The position numbers and the translations under genes are program-made. Shown here in pieces: positions 1 to 8,676 of a DNA stretch of 64,000 bases. The stretch spans positions 420,136-484,135 of the forward strand of contig JAWPMR010000001.1 in assembly GCA_033344815.1 (NCBI GenBank). The letters run 5' to 3'. Source of the DNA: Paracoccaceae bacterium (GTDB taxonomy: Bacteria; Pseudomonadota; Alphaproteobacteria; Rhodobacterales; Rhodobacteraceae). Each line of letters starts with the position of its first letter. Position 1 is the stretch's first letter. The notes below the pieces were generated by a model, which worked only from the letters and a program-made list of their open reading frames with translations, was not told where the DNA came from and ran no database searches.

Positions 1-1
1 C

Positions 2-631
2 AACATCAAGGTAGCTCTCAAGCGCCTGCGCCGCTGGGCACGCGATGGAGCGAATGAAGAACTGGATCTGAATGGCACCATCCGTGCTACCGCAGAGCAT
101 GGATACCTGGATGTGAAAACGCGTCCGGAACGACGCAACGCGGTCAAGGTCTTGCTGTTTCTGGACGTTGGTGGGTCGATGGATGCCCATGTGAAAGTGG
201 TGGAAGAACTTTTCTCGGCGGCGCGCGCCGAATTCAAACACATGGAATACTATTACTTCCACAATTGCCTATACGAAGGGGTTTGGCGCGATAATCGGCG
301 CCGCTGGGATGCGCAGATCCCGACACATGAAGTGCTGCGCACTTATGGCACGGATTATAAATGTATCTTTGTGGGAGATGCGTCCATGTCGCCTTATGAG
401 GTCGCTTATCCCGGTGGCGCGTCCGAACATTGGAACGCAGAAAGCGGTGCGACATGGCTCACGCGGGTGCGGGATCAATGGCCGTCAACGCTCTGGATCA
501 ATCCTGTGCCGGAAAATTACTGGCCCTACACCCAATCCATTGCGATGATCCAGGAGGTAATGGGTGCAGAAACGATGGTTCCCATGACGCTGGAGGGGCT
601 TTCACGTGGCATCCGGTCACTTGCACGCTGA
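2..631 (+). CDS. vWA domain protein, CoxE-like (5' partial)
   Basis: Continues leftward out of the window; the frame is open from base 2 and ends at TGA 629-631, giving the last 209 residues. A vWA/CoxE-type fold is indicated by the metal-ion-dependent adhesion motif DVGGS within LLFLDVGGSMD, about residue 55 of the visible part, preceded by a basic segment (RLRRWARDGANEELDL) typical of this family. CoxE-like vWA proteins usually work with a MoxR-type AAA+ ATPase in protein or cofactor maturation; such a partner would lie to the left and cannot be seen. The first in-frame ATG (113) falls inside the conserved segment and is not the start. Family assignment is good, function is inferred. Confidence 0.8.
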   Translation, partial: NIKVALKRLRRWARDGANEELDLNGTIRATAEHGYLDVKTRPERRNAVKVLLFLDVGGSMDAHVKVVEELFSAARAEFKHMEYYYFHNCLYEGVWRDNRRRWDAQIPTHEVLRTYGTDYKCIFVGDASMSPYEVAYPGGASEHWNAESGATWLTRVRDQWPSTLWINPVPENYWPYTQSIAMIQEVMGAETMVPMTLEGLSRGIRSLAR

Positions 632-640
632 CACTCCCGC

Positions 641-674
641 TTCTTTTGGCCAAAATACTCCCGCCGGAGGCTCC
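641..674 (+). repeat. possible Rhodobacterales intergenic repeat element
   Basis: The stretch TTTTGGCCAAAATACTCCCG followed by CCGGAGGC lies between the vWA stop and the M48 start. It resembles, from memory, a short element common after genes in Rhodobacterales. It contains a small CTCC/GGAG hairpin. Only one copy is seen in this window, so the repeat status is inferred. Confidence 0.3.
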
Positions 675-715
675 CAAAACTTGCCACGCAGCCATTCCGG
701 CCCCATATCAAGCCC

Positions 716-1405
716 ATGATCAAAGTGACACCAATTCTGCTGGCCATCCTATACGGTCTGGCCATGTACCGGTTTTCCGCCTGGCGCACGGCCAAGGAAC
801 TGGACACGCGCTCTACGGAATTGGCCGATGCCAAGCTCAAGGCTCTGACAGACCGGATGGCAGCAGCACTTGAATTGCCCCGTATTCGCGTCAACATCTA
901 TGAAATTGACCCGGTGAATGGTCTTGCAGCTCCGGATGGGCGCATTTTCATTACGCGCGGATTTTACAATCGATTCCGATCCGGTGAGGTCACGGGGGAA
1001 GAAATGGCCAGCGTGATTGCCCATGAGATGGGACACGTGGCTTTGGGCCACTCCCGCCGGCGGATGATCGACTTTTCCGGCCAGAACGCGTTGCGCACCG
1101 CACTTGCCATGGTGTTGGGTCGTTTCATTCCGGGCGTTGGCGTTTGGATTGCAGGGATGCTGACGACCCTGCTTGCCGCCAGATTATCACGCTCGGATGA
1201 ATATGAAGCGGATGCTTACGCGGCTGCCCTGCTGACCAAAGCTGGGATCGGCGTCGCCCCACAGATCAGCCTTTTTGAAAAGCTGGAGTCCCTGACCCAG
1301 CAAAACGGAGGCACGGCCCCTGCATGGTTGTTGAGCCATCCGAAAACCGATGAGCGCATTGCTGCGCTGCGCGCGCTTGAAGCGAAATGGGTGACACAGG
1401 ATTAA
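716..1405 (+). CDS. M48 family metallopeptidase, membrane-anchored
   Basis: A 229-residue zinc metallopeptidase of the M48 (HtpX/Ste24-like) type. An N-terminal hydrophobic segment (about residues 4-18) would anchor it in the inner membrane. The zinc motif HEMGH sits in VIAHEMGHVALGHS near residue 104, and the third ligand is expected in the SRSDEYEADAYA segment near residue 160. A second hydrophobic stretch follows the HExxH helix. It is short and lacks the TPR repeats of the second M48 protein in this window (at 32.3 kb). Substrates are probably misfolded or membrane proteins; this is inferred from the family. It faces the PIN gene tail to tail with only 4 bases between stops. Confidence 0.85.
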   Translation: MIKVTPILLAILYGLAMYRFSAWRTAKELDTRSTELADAKLKALTDRMAAALELPRIRVNIYEIDPVNGLAAPDGRIFITRGFYNRFRSGEVTGEEMASVIAHEMGHVALGHSRRRMIDFSGQNALRTALAMVLGRFIPGVGVWIAGMLTTLLAARLSRSDEYEADAYAAALLTKAGIGVAPQISLFEKLESLTQQNGGTAPAWLLSHPKTDERIAALRALEAKWVTQD

Positions 1406-1409
1406 TCCG

Positions 1410-1955
1410 TCAAGTGCGGGTGAGCGCTTTAGCAAGACGCGGCAGGCGTGCCTTTTTCAACAAGGCACGCATTTCCCATTCAGCTCCTGACAGGCGCCGC
1501 GCTTCAGCCAAGACCCGATTTGCAACATCTGAAACAGCATCGGGGTTATCTGACCAGGCGCGGTGTAGAAACCCATCAGGTTCGATGCGATCCAGCCCTT
1601 CTTCGGCCAATATATTCTTGGGAAAGTCTTTTGCATTCAATGTCATGATCGCATCAGCTGAAGCCGATACAGCCACCGCAAGGACGTGAATGTCATTTTC
1701 ATCCGGTAACCAAAGACGGGTTTCCACATGCGGCACAGGGCTGCTTTCCGCCTTGGTCCAGGCAGCACGTAACAATGCGATTTCGCTGCGCGCTTGAGCC
1801 TCACCGGTGGGGCCGAGTTTAATCGCTGCGCGCGCCCATTCCTCCAGGATGCGGGTGGACCAGACAGGTTCAAATATGCCCTGCTGCGCGACCCCCAAAA
1901 TCATTTCACGCATGACCGTTGGATAAAGCACACAGGTGTCGATGACGATTTTCAT
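1410..1955 (-). CDS. PIN domain protein (RSP_2648-type)
   Basis: A 181-residue PIN-fold protein. The N-terminus MKIVIDTCVLYPTVMREM carries the first PIN acidic residue; later acidic positions fall in LPDENDIHVLAVAV and IMTLNAKDFP. PIN proteins are Mg/Mn-dependent RNases, often toxins, but no antitoxin gene is adjacent. The ATG at 1955 is chosen over the longer ORF because it lies 4 bases after the stop of the RNA methyltransferase upstream and begins directly at the domain. This methyltransferase-PIN order is recognised as typical of Rhodobacter relatives (RSP_2647/RSP_2648). A role in RNA processing or quality control is inferred; the RNA target is unknown. Confidence 0.8.
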   Translation of the reverse strand: MKIVIDTCVLYPTVMREMILGVAQQGIFEPVWSTRILEEWARAAIKLGPTGEAQARSEIALLRAAWTKAESSPVPHVETRLWLPDENDIHVLAVAVSASADAIMTLNAKDFPKNILAEEGLDRIEPDGFLHRAWSDNPDAVSDVANRVLAEARRLSGAEWEMRALLKKARLPRLAKALTRT

Positions 1956-1959
1956 GAAG

Positions 1960-3177
1960 CTAAAGTTGGAAGAAGATCGATTTGAGATAGCCGCTTTCCG
2001 CAAGCTGAGGCAGTTGCGGATGATCCGGTCCTGCGAAACCGGTGTGGATCAAAGATGCCCGTCGCCCTGCCCGGCCAATCCCGCGCACGCTGGCCACGCG
2101 AAAGGCTGCAAGATCGGCCGCGTGGGAACAGGAGCAAAGGCCCAAGATACCGTTCGGCGCGACCAAGGGTGCCGCAAGCCGTGCAATACGCTCATAGGCG
2201 CGCAAACCCGCTTCCAACGCGGGGCGCGCAGGTGCAAAGGCCGGTGGGTCACAGATAATTACGTCAAATTCGCGACCCTTTGCGCGTAATTCTGTAAGCA
2301 CTTCAAATGCATCACCGCGTTGGGTTGTGAAACGATCCTGAACGCCCATCGCTACCGCGCCAGCCTCTGCCAGATCCAATGCGGGTTGCGATCCATCCAC
2401 CGCCAATGCTTCACTAGCGCCTGCAGCCAGAGCCGCCAGGGAAAAGCCGCCCACATGGCTGAACACGTCAAGCACACGTGCTCCGCGAGACGCCGAAGCC
2501 GCAAAGGCATGGTTGGGACGTTGATCATAGAAAAGCCCGGTTTTCTGACCCCCTGTCAGGTCCGCCATATAGGTGGCACCATTCATCGGAACCGGCACAG
2601 GCGCGTCGGGAGCGGTGCCCGCCAAAACAGCATTGACGTCATCCAGACCCTCAAGGGATCGCGTGCGGCCTGCGGCATTCTTCAAAACCGTTGTAACGCC
2701 AGTCACCGATTGCAGCGCTGACGTCAAAGGCGACAACAGAACCTCCGCCCAGGCAGCATTGGGTTGCACCACGCATATCACGTCGAACCGATCAATCACA
2801 ACGCCCGGCAATCCATCTGCCTCCGCGTGGATCAAGCGATAAAAGGGGGCGTCAAAAAAACGGCTCCGTGCTGCAAGGGCTTTGGCAATGCGCGCTTCAA
2901 ACCAGGCCTGATCCATACGTGCCGTCGGGTCCTGGTCGAGCACCCGTGCGATGATCTTGGAATTCAAATTGACGGCAACCACGCCCATTGGCGCGCGCGC
3001 ATCGTCCTGCAATTGCGCAAGTGTTCCCGGTGCCAAAGCCTTGGTGCGCCGGTCCGTGACCAGTTCATTGGCATAAACCCAAGGGAACCCGTGGCGAATA
3101 GCGCGGGCGTTGGCTTTGGGTTTCAGTCTGACAACAGGCAGATCTGCGGAAACGGAGGGTTCATTCGAAGATGTCAT
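1960..3177 (-). CDS. class I SAM-dependent RNA methyltransferase (RlmI-like, RSP_2647-type)
   Basis: A 405-residue protein with an N-terminal PUA-like RNA-binding domain (about residues 15-90, including RHGFPWVYANEL) and a C-terminal Rossmann methyltransferase. The SAM motif is VLDVFSHVGGFSLAALAAGA, and the catalytic-loop motif is CDPPAF, as in the RlmI/RlmK group of 23S rRNA cytosine-C5 methyltransferases. A cysteine lies near the C-terminus in LCSCSHA. It acts on RNA in the cytoplasm, probably rRNA; the exact base is not known from sequence. The ATG at 3177 heads an operon with the PIN gene 4 bases downstream. Confidence 0.87.
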   Translation of the reverse strand: MTSSNEPSVSADLPVVRLKPKANARAIRHGFPWVYANELVTDRRTKALAPGTLAQLQDDARAPMGVVAVNLNSKIIARVLDQDPTARMDQAWFEARIAKALAARSRFFDAPFYRLIHAEADGLPGVVIDRFDVICVVQPNAAWAEVLLSPLTSALQSVTGVTTVLKNAAGRTRSLEGLDDVNAVLAGTAPDAPVPVPMNGATYMADLTGGQKTGLFYDQRPNHAFAASASRGARVLDVFSHVGGFSLAALAAGASEALAVDGSQPALDLAEAGAVAMGVQDRFTTQRGDAFEVLTELRAKGREFDVIICDPPAFAPARPALEAGLRAYERIARLAAPLVAPNGILGLCSCSHAADLAAFRVASVRGIGRAGRRASLIHTGFAGPDHPQLPQLAESGYLKSIFFQL

Positions 3178-3428
3178 ACCCCTTCCTCTAGTGTGTTCCG
3201 CTATCGGGCGAAAGATCGGAAAGCACTCCAGATCAAGAATGCGAAGCCATGATCCGGTCCGGCTTGCTCCCTGAACCCGGGAGGAGACAGCTCAAAGCCA
3301 TGGCACAACCGCGCCGAACGCGTGTCACCAACGCAGCAACACGGCGCGGCCTTTTCTCAACGCCTGTGCCGGTTTGCCTTATGTTGGCCAACGCTGTTCA
3401 AGGGACATCTTTCACGTTTCTTTCGGAT

Positions 3429-3698
3429 TCAATTCCTCGGGCGCGACCGCCATCCCCCACGCCGGCGCGGCGTCGCCATCGACACAAGTCCTTCGTTCAT
3501 CACTTCAGTCATCGGATGCGCCGCATGCCGGTCTTCGTATTGCGCCAATAAAAGCCGGAGCACGCCGTGGGTATCCCGTTCCACCGGAAGGCTCAAAGCC
3601 CAGTCCAGAAAGATCGTGCGGCATTCACTTTTAGTGATACCCTCGATCTTGAAGGCCTCCAGAATCAAACCCTTGGGATCGTTTTCATCCCCCTTCAT
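3429..3698 (-). CDS. small conserved protein translationally coupled to glnE
   Basis: An 89-residue acidic-then-basic protein with no family I can name. The start ATG at 3698 overlaps the glnE stop in an ATGA, which fixes the start and implies translational coupling. The body is soluble and helical (EGITKSECRTIFLDWALSLP), with a basic tail TPRRRGGWRSRPRN. Proteins of this size are seen beside glnE in related genomes, as far as I recall; a role in nitrogen control is only suggested by position. Confidence 0.65.
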   Translation of the reverse strand: MKGDENDPKGLILEAFKIEGITKSECRTIFLDWALSLPVERDTHGVLRLLLAQYEDRHAAHPMTEVMNEGLVSMATPRRRGGWRSRPRN

Positions 3699-6484
3699 GG
3701 CACACCACTGCCCAGGTCGGAGGCCGTAAGGGCGACATCTATGATGTCGGCGGAATGGGCGTAATTGGCGGTCAGACGTTCTCTTAAGCATTCCATTGTT
3801 TCCTCCTCCAGAACCCGCAGCAGGAAAGACTGCCCCGCGGGCCCCAAGGACTCAACCTCAAGCGGCTTTTCGGAGAGCAGGCGCGCGACCTGATACAATC
3901 TGGAGTAAAATGAGTAGAGACTGCCAAGGTCGCGCCCCTCCGCGTCATTCAAAAGCCCTGATGCGACAGCCGCCGCCAAACCCGCGTCTGTCTGCCCGCT
4001 GGTGTCGCCTTGCAACAATGCGCCTGCCTGCGCGAGAAGTTCAATTTCCTGAAGCCTGCCCGGTCCAATCTTGCTCTCCCAGAGGCTTATCGCAGGTTTT
4101 GCTGCCTGAATGCGCGCGCGCATCTGCGCGACTTCCGCGACGACGTCGGCGCGGTTGCGTGTGATTTGCAAAAGCCTGTGCAGAAAGGCAGATACGTCCC
4201 GCGCCAAAGCCTCCGGACCTGCGATCACGCGGGCGCGGGTCAATGCGAGGTGCTCCCAGATCCATGCTTCTTTGACCTGATAGCTTTGAAAAGACATCCA
4301 ACTCGTGGCAACGGGACCTTGATTGCCGGACGGACGCAACCGCATGTCGACCTCAAACAGACGCCCCTGCGCCATCGGCGCCGTCAGTGCGGTGATCAAC
4401 GATTGGGTCAATCGCGCATAATAGAGCCGGGTCGACAGCGGCTTATCCCCTGACGACATATCGCACTCCAACGGATCATAGATTACAATCAAATCCAGAT
4501 CGGAGTTCGCGTTTAATCGCCCCGCACCCAGCGATCCCATTCCCAGGACTACGGCACCACGCCCGGGCGGCTGTCCATGCCGTATCGCAAACTGATCAAT
4601 CACAACCGGCCAGAGCACGCTCAAAACAGCACCTGCAATGTCTGAATACTGACAGGCCGCAGTTTCCGGGTCGATCAATCCGCGCAAAAGATGCACGCCG
4701 ACACGGAAATGCCACTCCCGTGCCCAAAGCCGCGTGGCATCCAGACGGGTCTCATAATCCGTTTCGCGCTGCAGGCGTTGGTGCAGGAGGGTTTTCAATC
4801 CGCCCTGCTCTGGCCATTCCGTGAAAAAATCTCCGCCGATGACGGCATCAAAGACACCTGCATTGCGCGACAGGTGCTGCGCCAGTTTTGGCGATGTCCC
4901 GGTGATGTCTATCAGCAGATCCGTCAGTTGCGGATTAGCTTCCAACAGAGAAAACAATTGTACGCCCGCGGGCAACCCCGCCAGAAACCGATCAAAGGTC
5001 AAAAGCGCGTCTTCGGGCCGGGACGACCGGGCCAGGCGCGACAGTAGGTCCGGGCGCAAACGGGCAAAGACCTCACGGCTACGCTCACTGCGCAGCGCTG
5101 GATAGCTCAGCCACCGCGTGAGCATGTCATCGTTCAGCAGATCCTCCGCCTTGTCCTCGGACGGTGCCGGGGCAAAGAAGCCTTCAGTCATTTCGTGCAC
5201 GGCGGCCAGCCGATCTTTGAGTTCACCCTGTAGCGCAGCCGCATCGCGATCCATCAAACAGGCCAGTCGCTCAAACCCATCCTCATCCTTGGGCAGGCTG
5301 TGTGTCTGCGCGTCCTGCACCATCTGCAACCGGTGTTCTACGGTGCGATGTGCCGTGTAATGCTCCACAAGAGATTGCGCCATGGCAGGGTCAACCCAGC
5401 CCTTTTGCGCCAGGGCGGTCAGGCTTTCGACGGTGCCGCGCCCGCGCAGGTCAGGATCGCGTCCGCCGGAGATCAACTGGCGGGTCTGGGTGAAGAATTC
5501 AATCTCGCGAATACCGCCGCGCCCCAGTTTCATATTGTGACCCGGCAACGTGATGGGACCGCCCAACCCTTTATGCTCCCGGATCGCAAGACGCATGTCA
5601 TGCGCATCCTGAATGGCCGCAAAGTCCAGATGCCTGCGCCATACAAAAGGCGACAGGTCCTTGAGAAACCGATTGCCCGAGACCTGATCCCCGGCGGCGA
5701 CACGCGCCTTGATGTAGGCCGCGCGTTCCCAAGTCCGTCCAAGGCTTTCGTAATAACGTTCCGCCGCTTCCATCGACATGCACACCGGGGTCACAGCCGG
5801 ATCCGGGCGTAGCCGCAGATCGGTGCGAAACACATAGCCCTGCGCGGTCATTTCGCTGAGCGTTGCAGTCATGGCCCGCGTGGCGCGCACAAAGCTGGCC
5901 CTTGCATCATGAAAATCATCAGGGTCAAAACGCGTTTCGTCAAACAGACAAATCAGGTCAATGTCAGAGGAATAATTCAGCTCCCCTGCCCCCATCTTAC
6001 CCATCGCCAAGACACACATACCTGCCGCGTCTTCAAGGTCGTCTTCCGACATGCCCGGCAGCTTTTTCCGCTTGATCTGCACGGCCAATCCGGCACGCAG
6101 TGCTGACTGACACGCCGCGTCCGCAAATTCAGTCAATGCGCCGGTCACCATTTCTAAAGGCCAGGCCCCGCCCAGATCCGCCAGCGCAGTCAGCAATGCA
6201 ACCCGGCGCTTGCCACGGCGCAACGTATCGCCAATCCCGTGTTGCGGCGCCGATCGCGCCGTTTCGATCTCTTCCCGAAGGCACGTCTGCGACGATTCCA
6301 AACCCTGCTGCAGCCAAGTGGCTTCTTTTGTGATTAAACTGGCCAAATAGGGGCTGGAACCTGCCGCCCCACAAATGAGGTCACGGGCGTCTGCCTGCAG
6401 GTCAGGTACGGCCGCTGCTGCCTCCGCACCACGTTCAGCGTTGTAAGGCCGGGGACAGCGGACAAGGTTTTCAATGATGTTCAT
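3695..6484 (-). CDS. glnE: glutamine synthetase adenylyltransferase/adenylyl-removing enzyme
   Basis: A 929-residue bifunctional enzyme that adenylylates and deadenylylates glutamine synthetase in response to PII, tuning nitrogen assimilation. Both nucleotidyltransferase domains are visible: GAGELNYSSDIDL (N-terminal half, adenylyl-removing) and GSLGAGRLNANSDLDLI (C-terminal half, adenylylating), each with the DxD metal motif and followed by a GlnD/PII-uridylyltransferase-type helical domain. The longer reading begins with TTG at 6520; I prefer the ATG at 6484, which starts MNIIENLVRCPRPYN. The length is normal for the family. It overlaps the small downstream gene by 4 bases. Confidence 0.95.
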   Translation of the reverse strand: MNIIENLVRCPRPYNAERGAEAAAAVPDLQADARDLICGAAGSSPYLASLITKEATWLQQGLESSQTCLREEIETARSAPQHGIGDTLRRGKRRVALLTALADLGGAWPLEMVTGALTEFADAACQSALRAGLAVQIKRKKLPGMSEDDLEDAAGMCVLAMGKMGAGELNYSSDIDLICLFDETRFDPDDFHDARASFVRATRAMTATLSEMTAQGYVFRTDLRLRPDPAVTPVCMSMEAAERYYESLGRTWERAAYIKARVAAGDQVSGNRFLKDLSPFVWRRHLDFAAIQDAHDMRLAIREHKGLGGPITLPGHNMKLGRGGIREIEFFTQTRQLISGGRDPDLRGRGTVESLTALAQKGWVDPAMAQSLVEHYTAHRTVEHRLQMVQDAQTHSLPKDEDGFERLACLMDRDAAALQGELKDRLAAVHEMTEGFFAPAPSEDKAEDLLNDDMLTRWLSYPALRSERSREVFARLRPDLLSRLARSSRPEDALLTFDRFLAGLPAGVQLFSLLEANPQLTDLLIDITGTSPKLAQHLSRNAGVFDAVIGGDFFTEWPEQGGLKTLLHQRLQRETDYETRLDATRLWAREWHFRVGVHLLRGLIDPETAACQYSDIAGAVLSVLWPVVIDQFAIRHGQPPGRGAVVLGMGSLGAGRLNANSDLDLIVIYDPLECDMSSGDKPLSTRLYYARLTQSLITALTAPMAQGRLFEVDMRLRPSGNQGPVATSWMSFQSYQVKEAWIWEHLALTRARVIAGPEALARDVSAFLHRLLQITRNRADVVAEVAQMRARIQAAKPAISLWESKIGPGRLQEIELLAQAGALLQGDTSGQTDAGLAAAVASGLLNDAEGRDLGSLYSFYSRLYQVARLLSEKPLEVESLGPAGQSFLLRVLEEETMECLRERLTANYAHSADIIDVALTASDLGSGVP

Positions 6485-6632
6485 AAAACCTGTTTTCAGG
6501 CCTGCACAGACCAAGGTCAATGGGCGAAAGGCACCGTCGTTCTGGTGCAGGACACCTATAACACGTGGAGTAACGTGACTTTTAAACTTGAAAAATTCCT
6601 GCCTACTAAATTGATATTACAGCAAAATATCA

Positions 6633-6656
6633 ATTAATGTAAAAAACATTCACATA
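6633..6656 (+). promoter_or_regulatory. operator-like repeat, copy 1
   Basis: The 24-base sequence beginning ATTAATGTAAAA and ending CATTCACATA recurs 58 bases downstream with two A-to-G changes. It contains TGTAAA-N5-TTCACA, an imperfect dyad. It lies about 105 bases upstream of the DUF2852 start. Confidence 0.55.
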
Positions 6657-6690
6657 ACTACTTGCAAGCAACGCCGACAATGCCAATCTT

Positions 6691-6714
6691 ATTAATGTGA
6701 AAGACATTCACATA
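6691..6714 (+). promoter_or_regulatory. operator-like repeat, copy 2 (perfect dyad)
   Basis: This copy carries a perfect inverted repeat, ATGTGAA-AGACA-TTCACAT, with 7-base arms. With copy 1 it forms a tandem of similar sites with centre spacing of 58 bases, between the glnE start and the DUF2852 gene. The spacing TGTGA-N7-TCACA is one base longer than the CRP site. The cognate regulator is unknown. Confidence 0.6.
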
Positions 6715-6759
6715 CCGGAAAGAAACCGGTCCCGCAAACGCAAACTGAAAGGCACTTCA

Positions 6760-7176
6760 ATGACCACCGTCACACAAACAAGCCCCCTGTCCAGCCAGCC
6801 CGGTTGGTTTACGCGGGCCGAAAGCTGGTTGGATTCCAAGGGTAAGGGCGCGTGGATTGCCGCGATGGTTCTTGGCTTTGTCTTTTTCTGGCCTGTTGGC
6901 CTGGCCCTTCTCTTTTACATGATCTGGAGCAAACGCATGTTCACATCCTGCAGCAAAAAATCCACTTCCATGCGCCGTGGCATGAGCGCCATGCGCCCCA
7001 GTGGCAACAGCGCCTTTGACGCCTACAAAGCTGACACGCTGCGCCGTCTCGAAGACGAACAGCACCAGTTCGAAGCCTTCCTGGAGCGCTTGCGCGATGC
7101 CAAGGACAAAGCGGAATTCGACCAATTCATGAATGACCGCGCCGACAAGGCAGACAACGCCAGCGGCACCGCGTAA
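6760..7176 (+). CDS. DUF2852 domain membrane protein
   Basis: A 138-residue protein with one strong transmembrane stretch (AAMVLGFVFFWPVGLALLFY, about residues 30-52) and a charged C-terminal half that is probably coiled coil (YKADTLRRLEDEQHQFEAFLERLRDAKDKAEFDQF). This matches the DUF2852 family of alphaproteobacteria, function unknown. The ATG at 6760 is used because it follows a GAAAGG sequence; the longer reading from 6697 runs through the second operator repeat and starts with a weak context. It sits behind two operator-like repeats and before an RDD gene, from which it is separated by a strong hairpin. Confidence 0.8.
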   Translation: MTTVTQTSPLSSQPGWFTRAESWLDSKGKGAWIAAMVLGFVFFWPVGLALLFYMIWSKRMFTSCSKKSTSMRRGMSAMRPSGNSAFDAYKADTLRRLEDEQHQFEAFLERLRDAKDKAEFDQFMNDRADKADNASGTA

Positions 7177-7183
7177 AATAACC

Positions 7184-7205
7184 GTGCCGGGGGGCTCCCC
7201 GGCAC
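7184..7205 (+). terminator. intercistronic GC-rich hairpin
   Basis: GTGCCGGGG-GGCT-CCCCGGCAC forms a perfect 9-bp stem with a 4-base loop, 7 bases after the DUF2852 stop. No T-run follows, so it may stabilise mRNA or attenuate the RDD gene rather than end transcription fully. Confidence 0.6.
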
Positions 7206-7231
7206 ACCACATCTCAAAGAAGTATGATCCC

Positions 7232-7672
7232 ATGACCGCCACGCCAGACCCCTATGCACAACCGGCTTTTTACAAGGATGTCCCGCTCAAACGTCTGATG
7301 GCCTGGGGCGTCGACGCAGTTTTGACCTTTCTGGCCTGCCTTGCGATCTTGCCCTTTACGGCATTCACCGGGATATTCTTTTTCCCGCTACTGTTTCTCG
7401 TTGTCGGATTCATCTACCGCATGATCACTTTGGCCAACGGATCGGCGACATGGGGAATGCGTCTCTTTGCCATTGAGCTGCGCCAGTCAACCGGAGCGCG
7501 TCTGGATGCAGGCAGTGCTTTTGCGCACACGTTGGGATATACGATCAGTTGGGCAATGTTTCCGCTGCAGCTGATCTCCATGGTGCTTATGGCGACGACC
7601 GAACGCGGTCAGGGGCTCAGCGACCACGCCTTGGGCACCGTCATGGTCAATCGCCGCGCAAACCTCCGTTAA
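7232..7672 (+). CDS. RDD family membrane protein
   Basis: A 146-residue integral membrane protein with the Arg-Asp-Asp signature of the RDD family: Arg and Asp in VPLKRLMAWGVDAVL at the start of helix 1, and Asp in the C-terminal GLSDHALGTVMV. Three hydrophobic segments are seen (about residues 22-45, 50-70 and 100-122). RDD proteins are small-molecule or ion transporters or act with other membrane proteins; substrate is unknown. The ATG at 7232 is preferred over the ORF start at 7133, which overlaps DUF2852 coding. It is probably co-transcribed with DUF2852. Confidence 0.8.
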   Translation: MTATPDPYAQPAFYKDVPLKRLMAWGVDAVLTFLACLAILPFTAFTGIFFFPLLFLVVGFIYRMITLANGSATWGMRLFAIELRQSTGARLDAGSAFAHTLGYTISWAMFPLQLISMVLMATTERGQGLSDHALGTVMVNRRANLR

Positions 7673-7742
7673 CAATGATAAACTACTCCTTGGCGGCTGG
7701 CGCATGTCTTGCTATCTTAGGTAAGACAAGTCTTGGAATCTC

Positions 7743-8561
7743 ATGCGCCACACGCTCCCTATTGCCCCGCAGTTTTATGTGACGGCTCCGCAACCCTGCC
7801 CCTATCTCGAAGGGCGCATGGAACGGAAGCTGTTTACAGCATTGCAGGGAGAGAACGCGGACAAGCTCAACGACAGCCTGTCCCAGCAGGGGTTCCGCCG
7901 ATCACAAAATGTCCTCTACCGTCCGTCCTGTGCGGAGTGTTCTGCATGCCTGAGCGCACGTATTGATGTGGAAGCTTTCGGAGCCTCGCGCAGCCAACGC
8001 CGCACAATGCAGCGCAATCTGGATCTGGTGCGCCGCGCCACGTCACCCTGGGCGTCCGAGGAGCAATACGAACTGTTTCGCACCTATCTGGATAGCCGCC
8101 ACGCGGATGGCGGCATGGCGGACATGGATGTTTTCGAATTTGCCGCCATGATCGAAGAAACACCCATTCGCAGCCGCGTCGTTGAATATACCGACGCACA
8201 TAACGGCGCGCTGATCGGGGTCAGCTTGACAGATGTGCTCGCCGACGGCTTGAGCATGGTTTATTCATTCTATGAGCCGGATCATCCGAAAAGATCACTT
8301 GGCACCTACATGATTCTGGATCACATCAAGATCGCACAAGAAGCCGGACTGCCCTACCTCTACTTGGGTTACTGGGTGCCGGGCAGCCAGAAGATGGGTT
8401 ACAAGGCCAAATTCTCGGGCCTTGAAGTTTACATCGGTGGCCAATGGCAAAAGATGAAAAACCCGGAAGACTTCAGCGCGGACACGCATCCGCTCTCCAC
8501 AGACCCGATTGCCGAGCAGGTGGCCAACATTCATCTGCCTGATACTTTGCCCACCCGGTGA
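7743..8561 (+). CDS. bpt: aspartate/glutamate leucyltransferase (arginyltransferase, Bpt/ATE type)
   Basis: A 272-residue aminoacyl-tRNA-protein transferase with the ATE_N domain ([13 protein letters not shown], and the Cys-rich [17 protein letters not shown]) and the ATE_C domain ([41 protein letters not shown]). It transfers leucine or arginine from tRNA to N-terminal Asp/Glu residues, marking proteins for ClpS/ClpAP degradation (N-degron pathway), in the cytoplasm. Bacterial members of this length usually use Leu-tRNA (Bpt). Monocistronic in appearance, with its own terminator downstream. Confidence 0.93.
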   Translation: MRHTLPIAPQFYVTAPQPCPYLEGRMERKLFTALQGENADKLNDSLSQQGFRRSQNVLYRPSCAECSACLSARIDVEAFGASRSQRRTMQRNLDLVRRATSPWASEEQYELFRTYLDSRHADGGMADMDVFEFAAMIEETPIRSRVVEYTDAHNGALIGVSLTDVLADGLSMVYSFYEPDHPKRSLGTYMILDHIKIAQEAGLPYLYLGYWVPGSQKMGYKAKFSGLEVYIGGQWQKMKNPEDFSADTHPLSTDPIAEQVANIHLPDTLPTR

Positions 8562-8627
8562 ATGCCGCACCTCGCGCGCTGCGGTCTGAGGTTTCACATG
8601 GTCAATAGAACGGACTCATGGCGCCAC

Positions 8628-8664
8628 GCGCCATCCCGAAAAAGTACGGGATGACGCCTTTTTT
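8628..8664 (+). terminator. Rho-independent terminator after bpt
   Basis: CATCCCG (8632-8638) pairs with CGGGATG (8647-8653), extended by GCG/CGC across one mismatch, and is followed by six T residues (8659-8664). Confidence 0.85.
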
Positions 8665-8676
8665 CCGGTCCCGATG

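Noticed and set aside
1446..1470. 9-bp hairpin GCGTGCCTT/AAGGCACGC as a terminator of the M48 gene
   Set aside because: It lies inside the PIN coding region and no T-run follows; coding explains it.
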